Positions 47,490 to 57,231 of a stretch of DNA of 64,000 bases are shown piece after piece. The position numbers and the translations under genes are program-made. The notes beneath the pieces were generated by a model. That model searched no databases and was not told the origin of the DNA. It saw only the letters and a program-made list of their open reading frames with translations. The stretch is taken from positions 1 through 64,000 of the forward strand of contig CAMVBK010000011.1 of NCBI GenBank assembly GCA_947165685.1, given 5' to 3'. Each line of letters begins with the position of its first letter. Position 1 is the stretch's first letter. This DNA is from F23-D06 sp947165685 (lineage in GTDB: Bacteria; Bacteroidota; Bacteroidia; Bacteroidales; WCHB1-69).

Positions 47490-48446
47490 ATGAACATATC
47501 CGTAATAGTACCCTTGCTGAACGAAGCAGAATCGCTTCCCGAACTCACCGAATGGATTGAGCGTGTGATGACGGAACACAACTTCACATACGAGATCATC
47601 ATGGTCGATGACGGCTCCACCGACGAGTCGTGGTCGGTGATTCAAGCGCTGCACGCGAAGAACCCGGCCGTCAAGGGCATCAAGTTCCGCCGCAACTACG
47701 GCAAATCGGCAGCGCTGAACACCGCTTTTGAAGCCTGCGAGGGCGATGTCGTCATCACCATGGATGCCGACCTGCAGGACAGCCCCGACGAGATTCCCGA
47801 ACTCTTCCGTATGATCACAGAAGAGGACTACGATCTCGTATCCGGTTGGAAAAAAGTGCGTTACGACTCCAAAATCGCCAAGAACATTCCGTCGAAGTTC
47901 TTCAACTGGACCACCCGGAAAATGTCGGGCATCATGCTCCACGACTTCAACTGCGGACTCAAGGCCTACCGCAAAGATGTGGTCAAGTCCATCGAAGTCT
48001 ATAGCGAAATGCACCGCTACATCCCCGTCATCGCAAAGTGGGCGGGATTCAGCAAAATCGGCGAAAAGGTCGTCCACCACCAGAAACGCAAGCACGGGGT
48101 CTCCAAATTCGGATGGAACCGCTTCATCAACGGCTACCTCGACCTGCTGACCGTCAGCTTCATGTCGAAGTTCGGCAAAAAGCCCATGCACTTCTTCGGC
48201 ACTCTGGGTTCCGCCTCCTTCCTGATCGGCATCGTCATCACCATCGTCTTGATTGTCCAAAAATTCTACCGGATGTCCCACGCTGTGGCCGGATTCCGAC
48301 AAGTCACCGACCAACCGCTGTTCTACTTGGCCTTGCTCGCCATGGTCTTCGGCTTGATGCTCTTTCTGGCCGGATACCTCGCCGAACTGGTGGTCCGCAA
48401 CGGCTCCGACCGCAACAAATACCTGATTTCCGACCGAATCGAGTAA
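47490..48446 (+). CDS. Family 2 glycosyltransferase, DPM/ArnC-like
   Basis: 318 residues. The catalytic domain has SVIVPLLNEAESLPEL, MVDDGSTDESW, the DXD motif in ITMDADLQDSP and a Q-x-x-K-x-G-like HHQKRKHGVSKFGW. Two membrane segments follow (ASFLIGIVITIVLIVQKFY, FYLALLAMVFGLMLFLAGYL). Such enzymes transfer a sugar from a nucleotide donor to undecaprenyl phosphate at the inner membrane. It pairs with the DUF4199 gene upstream. Confidence 0.92.
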   Translation: MNISVIVPLLNEAESLPELTEWIERVMTEHNFTYEIIMVDDGSTDESWSVIQALHAKNPAVKGIKFRRNYGKSAALNTAFEACEGDVVITMDADLQDSPDEIPELFRMITEEDYDLVSGWKKVRYDSKIAKNIPSKFFNWTTRKMSGIMLHDFNCGLKAYRKDVVKSIEVYSEMHRYIPVIAKWAGFSKIGEKVVHHQKRKHGVSKFGWNRFINGYLDLLTVSFMSKFGKKPMHFFGTLGSASFLIGIVITIVLIVQKFYRMSHAVAGFRQVTDQPLFYLALLAMVFGLMLFLAGYLAELVVRNGSDRNKYLISDRIE

Positions 48447-48451
48447 CGGAC

Positions 48452-49192
48452 ATGACCCGTATTATAATCCATGAAATATCCCTGATGCTTGCAACACTGA
48501 TGACGGTAGTCTCTTTGCAAGCTCAGGAGTTTCGCGACTGCGGCATTTTGAACGACATCGATGGGAACACCTACAAAACCATCCTGTTGGGCGATGAATG
48601 TTGGATGCGGGAAAACCTACGCACCACGCGCTATGCCAATGGCCGCGAAATCAAGCCGACACCACAATATCCCGACAATAACCCGCTGAATGTTTCGGAA
48701 TACGGACTCCTATACAACTGGTACTCAGTACTTAACGGATCTGAACCGACCGAGGAAACCGACGGTCGCGTACAAGGCCCTTGCCCAGACGGTTGGCACG
48801 TGCCCGCCAACTTCGAATGGATGGGGCTGGAGGATTACGTGGGCTACAAGGACGAATACCGATGCGGTACGGATGTCAACAACGTGGCCAAGTCTATGGC
48901 GACCTCCAACGGTTGGCAATTCGACTTCCTGACGCAAGGAGCCGCTTGCTGCATCATCGAAAATACCGCAACAAACAATAGCACAGGATTTTCCGTACTT
49001 CCAGCAGGCAGCATTTGGAATGGTCAAACCGAAGGGTTCGGCACAGACACCGGCTTTTGGACATGCTCGGATGGCAGCCCCGACACCTCGCCAATCCACC
49101 GCTTCTATTACACTAATGCCACAGTGGAAATCAATTGCACACCAAAAGAAGCATTTTATTCGGTACGCTGTGTCAAAAACAAAAACAGCTAA
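48452..49192 (+). CDS. Secreted single-domain FISUMP protein
   Basis: 246 residues from ATG 48452, six bases after the GT2 stop. Signal peptide SLMLATLMTVVSLQAQ. The rest is one FISUMP domain: GNTYKTILLGDECWMRENLR, YGLLYNWYS, GPCPDGWHVPANFEWMGLED, GFWTCSD and AFYSVRCVKN. Function unknown; the domain also ends the giant protein at the start of the window. The stop overlaps the convergent Plug gene by four bases. Confidence 0.85.
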   Translation: MTRIIIHEISLMLATLMTVVSLQAQEFRDCGILNDIDGNTYKTILLGDECWMRENLRTTRYANGREIKPTPQYPDNNPLNVSEYGLLYNWYSVLNGSEPTEETDGRVQGPCPDGWHVPANFEWMGLEDYVGYKDEYRCGTDVNNVAKSMATSNGWQFDFLTQGAACCIIENTATNNSTGFSVLPAGSIWNGQTEGFGTDTGFWTCSDGSPDTSPIHRFYYTNATVEINCTPKEAFYSVRCVKNKNS

Positions 49193-50466
49193 CGACCAAC
49201 AATGGAACAAGCATGATAGCCTATAAGGCGGTCGTATGAAGTCCCTTCCTCCTGGTAATATACATAAATATAGTATATATTATTAGTTTCGTAATGCGAC
49301 CCTTCCACATACGTGGCATCAATCGTCTTGTTCGTCCCCGACGGGACAAAGACATATTGGTAATTGTACGCTCCCTGCTTCAGCAACAACATCGTCTCCC
49401 AAAAGTCGAATTCCTTGTTATAACGCAACTTGGCATCGTCTTGTAACTGCCAGTCTGTCAGCTCCCCAAACACATAAACGTCACCGCCCGTGAATGGGAA
49501 ACTGCTTTTCAGTGTGAAATGGGTAAACACATAATCTTCTGAATAATCGTTATTTAGGTCACGATTTCGGTAATAGCAACGACCGTTGATGTTGCCACGG
49601 CTTTCATACGCAGCGTACGGCCGCGCCTCGTCCTGCAGCACATAAGCATGCGTATGTCGGTTGTCAAATGAAATCCCCACAATGTGGTCGGCATTGGAAC
49701 GAAGCGTGGAGATGTCAAACGTATGAAACTCGGCACTGCCCGGGAAAGAGTTCCGACCATCGATAAAATCAAAATGCAGCTCGCCACCGACGCCTGAACG
49801 ATACACCAGACCATACTTGGCATTATCCCACCGCCCGTTTTGCTGTATCGTGGCCCGGACGGTCTGCTGCGGATTGCGGATGTTATAACTGCCCGTAAAC
49901 ACCGTGAAATCAACATCCTGATGCGTAAAACGGTTGTTCACATCAATGGCGGAATGTACATCGCAGACAATTTTTGCCGGCACTGGCTCCACCACCATAA
50001 AACGACGCGTCAAAATAGGATGTTCAGGGTCATCATCATATACAAATAAAATATAATTCCCTGATTTAGAAAAAGATATATTCTCATTTGGAAAATCAGC
50101 CTGATAGTGCATATACGGTTCGATGGTGTTGAACGAGTGGTCATACCGGGTGATATCCTCCTCCATGAAGCCTTCAATGTATTCAATCGGATTCAACTGC
50201 GAAAGCTGCCAATCGTGAGTGCAGTGAATGAAGGTGTATTTCAAATGCCTGACTTCAAGATTCAAGTCGTCAAAGGCAAGATGGAAGGTTGTTTCGCCCA
50301 AAGTGCCCACAGGCTCCGACAGCTGATCATCTCCAGACAAGAGCTGCACACTCGCGATACCGTCTGTATAAACAGCATTATCTAACTGAATATCATATTG
50401 TTGCGCATTAATAGCAAAGCATCCGAACAATATAAAAACTGAAATCAATCTTACTCGTTTTCTCAT
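49189..50466 (-). CDS. Type IX secretion system Plug protein (DUF5103)
   Basis: 425 residues from ATG 50466, with signal peptide VRLISVFILFGCFAINAQ. The body is beta-rich with the DUF5103 pattern: FHLAFDDLNLEVRHLKYTFI, HCTHDWQLSQLNPIEYIEGF, YILFVYDDDPEHPILTRRFM and FTGGDVYVFGELTDWQ. In T9SS the Plug closes the outer-membrane SprA translocon. Its presence agrees with the T9SS cargo at 16973 and 29583. A second ATG nine bases earlier (50475) is possible. The longer open frame starts upstream of the TATCTTTG box. Confidence 0.82.
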   Translation of the reverse strand: MRKRVRLISVFILFGCFAINAQQYDIQLDNAVYTDGIASVQLLSGDDQLSEPVGTLGETTFHLAFDDLNLEVRHLKYTFIHCTHDWQLSQLNPIEYIEGFMEEDITRYDHSFNTIEPYMHYQADFPNENISFSKSGNYILFVYDDDPEHPILTRRFMVVEPVPAKIVCDVHSAIDVNNRFTHQDVDFTVFTGSYNIRNPQQTVRATIQQNGRWDNAKYGLVYRSGVGGELHFDFIDGRNSFPGSAEFHTFDISTLRSNADHIVGISFDNRHTHAYVLQDEARPYAAYESRGNINGRCYYRNRDLNNDYSEDYVFTHFTLKSSFPFTGGDVYVFGELTDWQLQDDAKLRYNKEFDFWETMLLLKQGAYNYQYVFVPSGTNKTIDATYVEGSHYETNNIYYIYVYYQEEGTSYDRLIGYHACSIVGR

Positions 50467-50489
50467 AGCAACCATACTTAAAACAACGG

Positions 50490-50497
50490 CAAAGATA
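50490..50497 (-). promoter_or_regulatory. -7 element (TATCTTTG) of the Plug gene
   Basis: TAnnTTTG on the minus strand 24 bases before ATG 50466. Confidence 0.65.
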
Positions 50498-50558
50498 CTT
50501 TTTTCAATAATACCTTGAAAAAAAATTTCGATTGTGCGACATGTATCAAAAAAAAACG

Positions 50559-50566
50559 TATTTTTG
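50559..50566 (+). promoter_or_regulatory. -7 element (TATTTTTG) of the sigma factor
   Basis: TAnnTTTG match 120 bases upstream of ATG 50686; the leader is about 113 bases. Confidence 0.6.
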
Positions 50567-50685
50567 CCGTTCGAATTTCTTACAAGAATAAAAGGCATTT
50601 TCAATTTTAAACCAAAAAGGAGACCGGCTATCGAAAAAACATCTACCTTCTGAATTTATTAACCCATTAAAGAAAGGAGCGTATC

Positions 50686-51267
50686 ATGAATTGGAATGCC
50701 TTGAGTGATAACGAATTGATAGCACGTTATCAAGCAGGAGAAGAACATGCTTTGAAAACCATCATCCTTCGTTACGAACGTCGGTTGTTTTCCTATTTGA
50801 TGGTGTCCGTAAAGAACAAGGAACTGGCGGAAGACATCTTCCAGGACACCTTCATAAAAGTCATAAACACCATTCGTTCAGGGAATTACCAAGAAGAAGG
50901 AAAATTTTTCCAATGGATAATGCGCATCGCGAACAACCTGAAGATCGACTATTACAGACGTTTGCAGCGAATGCCCACGGTCGATGGCGGCGAGGAGTTT
51001 GACATCTTCACGATTATCGGCTCAAAGGATGAGTCCGTGGAGGAGAAAATGATCCGCGAGCAGACATACGCGGACCTGAACCACTATGTCGAGTACTTGC
51101 CCGAGGAGCAGAAGGAGGTCTTGAAAATGCGCATCTACAGCGACTACAGCTTCAAGGAAATCGCCGAGATGACCAACGTCAGCATCAACACTGCTCTCGG
51201 CAGGATGCGCTACGCCCTCATCAACCTGCGCAAAATCATGTCGAAACACCACGTGGTTTTAGAGTAA
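50686..51267 (+). CDS. Sigma-70 family (ECF-like) RNA polymerase sigma factor
   Basis: 193 residues. Region 2 includes LIARYQAGEEHALKTIILRY, DIFQDTFIKVINTI and FFQWIMRIANNLKIDYYRR. Region 4 has LPEEQKEVLKMRIYSDYSFK, EIAEMTNVSINTALGRMRYA and LINLRKIM. No anti-sigma gene is adjacent, but a metalloprotease of the RseP class is at 35907. A canonical Shine-Dalgarno AGAAAGGAG lies just upstream of the ATG, unusual for this genome. Confidence 0.93.
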   Translation: MNWNALSDNELIARYQAGEEHALKTIILRYERRLFSYLMVSVKNKELAEDIFQDTFIKVINTIRSGNYQEEGKFFQWIMRIANNLKIDYYRRLQRMPTVDGGEEFDIFTIIGSKDESVEEKMIREQTYADLNHYVEYLPEEQKEVLKMRIYSDYSFKEIAEMTNVSINTALGRMRYALINLRKIMSKHHVVLE

Positions 51268-51682
51268 CCCCCGTTCGGTTTTTGCAGCCAAAACCCGAAA
51301 ACCTGCGAAATCCGAGTCCAAAAATTAACTAATCGAAGTCGATTTGTTAACGCATTCTTTCTAACTACTTCTATTTCAGCGAAAAAAAAAATTTCAAAAA
51401 ACCTTGACAAACGCTTTTCGATGTTGTATCTTTGTCGTGTTCAAAAAAGGGTTGGCGCCCCTCGGACGAACACGACTGTGAAGACAGAACAAAAAACTGT
51501 GGAAACAGAGACAAGACAAAACCTGATAACCTAAAACAAGAAAATCCGCCACCACAAAACAAAAAACTCAACCGCGCCTCGTCAGACGAGGAATGGTTGA
51601 CGAGAACAGGAAACTGAGCTCCGGCGAAAGAGGGGCAAACCACCAAACAAATTAAACATCAAAACTTAAAAACAAAAAAACT
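51268..51682 (+). other. 415-base gap containing a promoter and a long A-rich leader
   Basis: After the sigma gene there is ~135 bases of AT-rich sequence, then a promoter at 51403-51434, then a ~240-base leader to ATG 51683. The leader is A-rich with few T, holds a 6-bp hairpin CCTCGT-CAG-ACGAGG (51577-51591) and no convincing frame. A 61-codon open frame in it starts inside the promoter. Confidence 0.6.
51403..51434 (+). promoter_or_regulatory. Promoter of the secreted protein pair
   Basis: CTTG (51403-51406), 20 bases, TATCTTTG (51427-51434): a full Bacteroidetes promoter. Confidence 0.7.
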
Positions 51683-52246
51683 ATGAAAAAAATCTTCTTA
51701 TTTATCGGATTAACTGTCATGACTTTCGGCGCCTTCGCCGAGAAAGTCCCTTCTGTCATCGTGAACAAAGGCAACGGCGGCTGGACAGCCTTGCTGAACC
51801 TGTACAACTATGTCACCTTCACCCCCGCCGAACTGAGTGCCTCGGGTGTAGGACAACTGGATTGCACAGGAAGCGGCTTTACCGCGTGCCGCGTGCCAAA
51901 CTGCGTCAGCCTGCCTGTGAACAACGGCAACGCTGTAATAAACATCACGGATGCAGGTAAACTTGCTTCTTTCCAACTCGCCATCAATGAAGTGATTGAA
52001 AAGTTCGAGAAAGCGCAAGCTCAGGCACAGGCGCAACAGCAGAGCGGAAGCGGCATCAAAGCGGGAGCTATTCCGTCCACGTACACCAAAACGCTTGCTT
52101 TTTCCAGCAACTCCAACCATTATGGCAAGAGCAAGCAAGAGTCATACGTGGTCCGCGGCGTCGTCACGGCAAACAGCGGAAACAACTCCACCATGAAGAT
52201 TTACATCGAAAAGGTGGACGTTTTCTCTCTTGCCAGCAGTAATTAA
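51683..52246 (+). CDS. Secreted protein of unknown function
   Basis: 187 residues with signal peptide FLFIGLTVMTFGAFA. The body has KGNGGWTALLNLYNYVTFTP, a two-cysteine region (LDCTGSGFTACRVPNCVSLP) and an alanine/glutamine-rich stretch (KAQAQAQAQQQSGSG). No family recognised. It probably shares its promoter with the next gene (27-base gap). The leader is unusually long. Confidence 0.7.
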   Translation: MKKIFLFIGLTVMTFGAFAEKVPSVIVNKGNGGWTALLNLYNYVTFTPAELSASGVGQLDCTGSGFTACRVPNCVSLPVNNGNAVINITDAGKLASFQLAINEVIEKFEKAQAQAQAQQQSGSGIKAGAIPSTYTKTLAFSSNSNHYGKSKQESYVVRGVVTANSGNNSTMKIYIEKVDVFSLASSN

Positions 52247-52273
52247 TCCCACCTCTAATGTAAGCCTGATCCT

Positions 52274-53938
52274 ATGAAAACACGCATAATCATCGTTTTA
52301 AGCGCCCTTTGGACATCCTTTAGCGCAACAGCGCAAGAATGGGTCGGAAAGCTATTCTCATTGGACACCATCGTGGAGTTCAAGAGCGAATTCAAACTGA
52401 AGAACCCAAACATGGTTAAATGCAGAATGGACGGAAGCACCTTCTACTTCGTTGAGCAACAGGGTTTCCAAGTCAAGGAGAACCACTACCAAGCGGTTAT
52501 CCATACGCTTTCAACAGACGATTATGAGCAACATGAAATCACACTTCCACTTCCTGAAGACAGACACAATAAAGAACGTCACGCCCAAAATCTGTGGATC
52601 TATGACTTCTGTTTGAACGGGGACTATCTGTTGTTGACCACACAAGACGAACTAATACTGTACAAACGAAACCATAACCAAAACTACCTTGTGGTGTCAA
52701 CCATTCAGCACCCCAACCTGTTCATGGGTTATCTTTACAAGAACAAACTGAACTTCTTCGAGGAAGACCATGACCGGGGATTCAAGTGGTTTCAGCAGGA
52801 TCTTGGCAGCGATTCGGCGACACTGGTGCGGGAACTGCCTTACGAAGCGCCCCACATTGTGCAAATCCAGCCTAATCGTTACATTTTCCACAACCAAAAT
52901 TCCGTTTTCTTCCTAAGCACGCGATATCCCCGCATGGAGGTTTACGACCTGGACGGGAAACCTACGGACACCATTCGCTTCGACCTGCCCCTGTGGAAGG
53001 CATTTGACGACGAATACATCCAAAAGACCCTGTCCTTCCCCTACGGGATAGAACGAATCTACGCCGTCAAAGACAATTTGAACGACTATTCGTACCCAAA
53101 GGTCGCCATACCTCTGCGCGGGGACATCCTGCTACTCTACACGCAATTCGACACACTTACCGGGAAATCGGCGCTGCACTACGCACTCCGCAAAGAAAAC
53201 GGGACAACATCCCTGCATCCAAGGAACAACCATGAAGACAGCGTTTACTCCGCAGCCCGATTCCCATTTACACTTTTCCAAGGCGGACTCGACAAGGGAA
53301 GTGCCTCAGGCGACAACCTGTTGGTCCAACTCACCTACAAAACGGACATTCCATGGCAAAACAAACGGCATTCAGACTATTTCAACGAAATCAACCAATA
53401 TTTCGCAACGAATGAACCTGTGATGGCTTATAAAGTCATGCGGTTCAAGACAAAAGAAGAACGTCCTTCAGTGACGCTGCACGCAACGGATGGACAAACC
53501 GTCCAACTGGACGACCTGCCCTCCGAAAAGAGCTTGCTTGTGCTACATTCAGGCCTTGAATGCTCCGGATGCACAAAGGCCATTCATGAACTGATGAACC
53601 AGACGGAAATGGCCGGCATCCATATCGGACAAGTCTATTCGCAACCCATCAACGGACTGCAAGCGCATGAACTGCGAAACAATTTGCGACAATTTCTGGA
53701 AAAGCCGTTCACAGTTTACTATAACACCTCAAATCAATTCAACGACTTTTCCCCTATAATACCTCTAAATGAATCCGATTTCCCTTGTATTGTGCTGTTC
53801 CAACGAGACGGGAAGTTCCAACTGTTTCGCAGTTCAGACCTTTTCACGCCAGTCAACAGCCTGACAGAGTTCCGGCCCGAATTCCTCGAACGGTGGCAAA
53901 CTTTCACGACTCCCGAAAGACCTTCATCGACAGACTGA
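52274..53938 (+). CDS. Secreted protein with thioredoxin-like C-terminus
   Basis: 554 residues, signal peptide RIIIVLSALWTSFSATAQ. The first ~380 residues are beta-strand-rich, propeller-like (YLLLTTQDELILYKRNHNQN, VFFLSTRYPRMEVYDLDGKP). From about residue 405 a thioredoxin-like part begins, with a CxxC in LECSGCTKAIHELM (~427-430) and a late FPCIVLFQRDGKFQLF strand. A periplasmic or surface redox role is possible, not shown. It may be co-transcribed with the upstream gene. Confidence 0.65.
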   Translation: MKTRIIIVLSALWTSFSATAQEWVGKLFSLDTIVEFKSEFKLKNPNMVKCRMDGSTFYFVEQQGFQVKENHYQAVIHTLSTDDYEQHEITLPLPEDRHNKERHAQNLWIYDFCLNGDYLLLTTQDELILYKRNHNQNYLVVSTIQHPNLFMGYLYKNKLNFFEEDHDRGFKWFQQDLGSDSATLVRELPYEAPHIVQIQPNRYIFHNQNSVFFLSTRYPRMEVYDLDGKPTDTIRFDLPLWKAFDDEYIQKTLSFPYGIERIYAVKDNLNDYSYPKVAIPLRGDILLLYTQFDTLTGKSALHYALRKENGTTSLHPRNNHEDSVYSAARFPFTLFQGGLDKGSASGDNLLVQLTYKTDIPWQNKRHSDYFNEINQYFATNEPVMAYKVMRFKTKEERPSVTLHATDGQTVQLDDLPSEKSLLVLHSGLECSGCTKAIHELMNQTEMAGIHIGQVYSQPINGLQAHELRNNLRQFLEKPFTVYYNTSNQFNDFSPIIPLNESDFPCIVLFQRDGKFQLFRSSDLFTPVNSLTEFRPEFLERWQTFTTPERPSSTD

Positions 53939-53946
53939 AAAAATTG

Positions 53947-53954
53947 TACCTTTG
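53947..53954 (+). promoter_or_regulatory. -7 element (TACCTTTG) of the DUF58 gene
   Basis: TAnnTTTG match 20 bases upstream of ATG 53974. Confidence 0.65.
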
Positions 53955-53973
53955 CGCCTCAAAAATATCGGCT

Positions 53974-54909
53974 ATGGCATATACAATCGATTTGACAAAA
54001 ATCACCCAGTTCGACCACGTGGAGTTTGTGGCAAAACAGGTTGTGGAAGGATTCATCACCGGCATACACAAGAGCCCCATGCACGGCTTTTCCGTGGAGT
54101 TTGCCGAACACCGGCCCTACAACACCGGCGAGCCCATCCGACATATCGACTGGAAACTTTATGCCCGGACAGACAAGCTTTTCGTCAAACAATATGAGGA
54201 AGAGACAAACCTTCGCTGCCATCTGGTCATTGACAACTCCTCGTCCATGTACTTCCCGAAACGGCAGAAATACACCCTCGCACAACCGAACAAAATCTTC
54301 TTCGCGGTCTATGCGGCAGCAGTATTGATGCAAGTTTTCAAAAGCCAACGCGACGCTGTGGGGCTGAGCCTGTTTTCCGACAAGTTGGAGCTGCATACCC
54401 GAGCCCGAGGAGGAGATGCCCATCACAAAATGATCTACCGCGAGCTGGAAAAAGTGTTGCAACCCATCGGTGATGACATCCAACGGCAATCCATGGTCAC
54501 TGACACCCTGCACCAGATAGCCGAACAAATTCACCGCCGCTCCTTAGTCATCATCTTCAGCGACATGCTGGAAACCAGCAGCAACCTCGATGAACTGCTC
54601 CTCGCCTTGGGGCACCTGCGCCACAACAAACACGAAGTTGTCCTCTTCCACACCTTCGACAAACAACTTGAGTACGACTTCGCCTTCGAGAACCGGCTCT
54701 ACCGCTTTGTTGATATGGAAACCGGCAACGAAGTGAAAGTCCACGCCAATAACATCCGTGAATACTACCAGCAAACTGTCCGCGACTATTTCCAGGAAAT
54801 CAAAGTAAAATGCGGACAATACCAGATTGACGTAATTCCTGCCGACATAACGCAGGGATTTGAACAGATTCTTCTGCCCTACCTCTTGAAACGATCCCAA
54901 ATGTATTAA
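53974..54909 (+). CDS. DUF58 domain protein (MoxR-associated, vWA-like)
   Basis: 311 residues. The DUF58 signature HGFSVEFAEHRPYNTGEPIR and HIDWKLYARTDKLFVKQYEE is present, then a vWA-like metal site (LVIDNSSSMYF) and SLVIIFSDMLE. These proteins usually act with a MoxR AAA+ ATPase on envelope or metal-centre targets; no moxR gene is adjacent here. ATG 53974 is set by the promoter box. Confidence 0.9.
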   Translation: MAYTIDLTKITQFDHVEFVAKQVVEGFITGIHKSPMHGFSVEFAEHRPYNTGEPIRHIDWKLYARTDKLFVKQYEEETNLRCHLVIDNSSSMYFPKRQKYTLAQPNKIFFAVYAAAVLMQVFKSQRDAVGLSLFSDKLELHTRARGGDAHHKMIYRELEKVLQPIGDDIQRQSMVTDTLHQIAEQIHRRSLVIIFSDMLETSSNLDELLLALGHLRHNKHEVVLFHTFDKQLEYDFAFENRLYRFVDMETGNEVKVHANNIREYYQQTVRDYFQEIKVKCGQYQIDVIPADITQGFEQILLPYLLKRSQMY

Positions 54910-54916
54910 CCAAACC

Positions 54917-55627
54917 ATGAAATCAATCTCAACCTACGAAAACAAAAGACTAACCATCAAACAATGGAGTGTCCAGGACCGGCCTCGGGAAAAGTATGCC
55001 AAAAATGGTGCCATCGCCCTGACCGACGCAGAATTGATTGCCATCCTGCTGCGTACCGGCAACCTAAACGACTCCGCCGTGGAATTGGCAAAAAAAGTGC
55101 TCGCAAGCTCTGGCAATAGCTTGAACAACCTGTCTGAAAAGACCCTGCAGGAACTTTCCCAAGTGAAAGGCATCGGGCAGGCCAAAGCCATCGCCCTGAT
55201 GACGGCTTTCGAAATCGGCAAACGGATACAGGCCGAGAAAGTGGAGGAACGACTACAAATCCTTAGCAGCAGCGATGTGGTGAGCCTCATGCAAGACAAG
55301 ATTGCCCATCTCGGGCACGAAGAGTTCTGGGCCATCTATCTTAACCAAGCCAACCGGATTGTCCACGTCTGCCAAATCAGCAAAGGGGGAATCTCCTCCA
55401 CCGGTGTTGATACGCGAATCGTTCTGCAACAGGCCGTGCTGAACATGGCCACCCAAATCGTGCTATGCCACAATCACCCATCCGGAAGCGTACGCCCCAG
55501 CAAAGCCGACATCCTACTGACGGAACAACTTAACAAGGCCGCCAACTTGATGGACATCACCCTTTTGGACCATATCATTGTGCACAAGCAACACTATTTC
55601 AGTTTTGTAGAGGAAGGCAAATTGTAG
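54917..55627 (+). CDS. radC: RadC family JAB-type protein
   Basis: 236 residues. The N-terminal helix-hairpin-helix part has REKYAKNGAIALTDAELIAI and LSQVKGIGQAKAIAL. The JAB/MPN metal-binding site is seen in LCHNHPSGSVRPSKADI, and DHIIVHKQHYFSFVEEG ends the protein. Although named for DNA repair, the function of RadC is unresolved. It lies seven bases after DUF58 in the same unit. Confidence 0.93.
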   Translation: MKSISTYENKRLTIKQWSVQDRPREKYAKNGAIALTDAELIAILLRTGNLNDSAVELAKKVLASSGNSLNNLSEKTLQELSQVKGIGQAKAIALMTAFEIGKRIQAEKVEERLQILSSSDVVSLMQDKIAHLGHEEFWAIYLNQANRIVHVCQISKGGISSTGVDTRIVLQQAVLNMATQIVLCHNHPSGSVRPSKADILLTEQLNKAANLMDITLLDHIIVHKQHYFSFVEEGKL

Positions 55628-55701
55628 CCACCCCATTCAATGAGGCTCCCCTACCCCGACAACCACTGCCCAAGGCAATACGCACACAAACCAAAAAATA
55701 T

Positions 55702-55709
55702 TATCTTTG
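55702..55709 (+). promoter_or_regulatory. -7 element (TATCTTTG) of cysS
   Basis: TAnnTTTG match 32 bases upstream of ATG 55741. Confidence 0.65.
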
Positions 55710-55740
55710 CACCCTGTTTCACCCAAGGCTATATTACAAT

Positions 55741-57231
55741 ATGAAAAACACAGACAATAAAGGCAAAGTATTCTTATACAATACGTTATCAAAACGGAAA
55801 GAATTGTTTCAGCCCATCACCCCCGACCATGTAGGTCTCTATGTCTGCGGTCCCACCGTATATGGAGAACCGCACCTCGGCCATGCCCGTCCGGCAGTGA
55901 CTTTCGATGTGGTGTTCAGATACCTTACCCATATCGGCTACAAGGTACGCTATGTACGCAACATCACCGACGTGGGCCATCTGGAACACGATGCCGACGA
56001 AGGGGAAGACAAAATCGCCAAGAAAGCCCGACTGGAGCAGTTAGAGCCCATGGAAGTTGCACAATACTACATGGATAGTTACCATCGTGCCATGGATGCA
56101 CTCAACGTGAAGGGCCCTTCCATCGAACCCCGCGCCTCCGGCCACATCATCGAACAAATTGAAATGGTGCAGAAGATTCTCGACAAAGGGTACGCTTACG
56201 TGTCAGATGGATCCGTCTATTTCGATGTTGAGAAATTCAACAAGGACTTCGGCTACGGCAAACTCTCCGGCCGAGTGCTCGACGAGCTCATTGCCAACAC
56301 CCGCGAGCTGGACGGCCAAAGCGAGAAACGGAATCCCGCAGACTTCGCCCTCTGGAAGAAAGCCTCGCCCGAACACATCATGCGATGGAACTCCCCGTGG
56401 AGCGTCGGTTTCCCCGGCTGGCATATCGAATGCACTGCAATGAGCACCAAGTACTTAGGCGAACAATTCGACATCCACGGTGGCGGAATGGACCTGCTAT
56501 TCCCGCACCATGAGTCGGAAGTGTGCCAAAGTACCGTGGCCAACGGGAGAAGTTCCGTGCGCTACTGGATGCACAACAACATGATCACCATCGAAGGGCA
56601 GAAGATGGGCAAATCCTTGGGCAACTTCATCACACTCAACGAGTTTTTCACAGGCAACCACCCCAAGTTAGAAAAGGCCTACTCCCCGATGACCATCCGC
56701 TACTTCGTGCTTCAAGCCTCCTACCGCGGCACCGTTGACTTCAGCAACGCCGCACTGCAATCCGCCGAAAAAGGGCTTGAGAAACTGTATGCCGCAGAAC
56801 GCCACCTCGACAGCCTGAAAGCTGGTGCCACCTCCACGGAGGACATCGCCGCTCTGCAGGAACGCTGCTACGAGGCGATGAACGACGACTTCAACACCCC
56901 GAAAGTGATTGCCGAGCTCTTCGACGCCGTTCGCATCACCAATGCCGTGAAAGACGGTCACGCCACCCTGACTGCCGAAGACATCGACCTGCTGAAGACC
57001 ACCTTCCGAACTTTCTTCTTCGACATCCTCGGCATAAAGCCCGAACTGGCCCAAGGCGACACCCGTGAACACGATGCCCTTGAAAAAGCCATGGCTCTGG
57101 TGCTCGACATGCGCAAAACCGCCAAAGCCGAAAAGAACTGGGCTCTTTCAGACAAAATCCGCGACGAACTCAACGCCGCCGGCATTGTAGTGAAAGACAC
57201 CAAGGATGGAGCCGAATGGAGCCTTAGTTAA
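55741..57231 (+). CDS. cysS: Cysteinyl-tRNA synthetase
   Basis: 496 residues, class I synthetase. Zinc and HIGH-type motifs are in YVCGPTVYGEPHLGHARP, and the second zinc region in GWHIECTAMSTKYLG with the HHESE motif (FPHHESEVCQS). The KMSKS-type loop is GQKMGKSLGNFI. It attaches cysteine to tRNA-Cys. Its own promoter lies upstream; the stop codon begins a short tandem repeat. Confidence 0.97.
   Translation: MKNTDNKGKVFLYNTLSKRKELFQPITPDHVGLYVCGPTVYGEPHLGHARPAVTFDVVFRYLTHIGYKVRYVRNITDVGHLEHDADEGEDKIAKKARLEQLEPMEVAQYYMDSYHRAMDALNVKGPSIEPRASGHIIEQIEMVQKILDKGYAYVSDGSVYFDVEKFNKDFGYGKLSGRVLDELIANTRELDGQSEKRNPADFALWKKASPEHIMRWNSPWSVGFPGWHIECTAMSTKYLGEQFDIHGGGMDLLFPHHESEVCQSTVANGRSSVRYWMHNNMITIEGQKMGKSLGNFITLNEFFTGNHPKLEKAYSPMTIRYFVLQASYRGTVDFSNAALQSAEKGLEKLYAAERHLDSLKAGATSTEDIAALQERCYEAMNDDFNTPKVIAELFDAVRITNAVKDGHATLTAEDIDLLKTTFRTFFFDILGIKPELAQGDTREHDALEKAMALVLDMRKTAKAEKNWALSDKIRDELNAAGIVVKDTKDGAEWSLS

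Noticed and set aside
51432..51617. 61-codon frame in the leader of the secreted protein
   Set aside because: Its start codon (TTG) lies inside the TATCTTTG box, and the composition is simple A-rich leader sequence.
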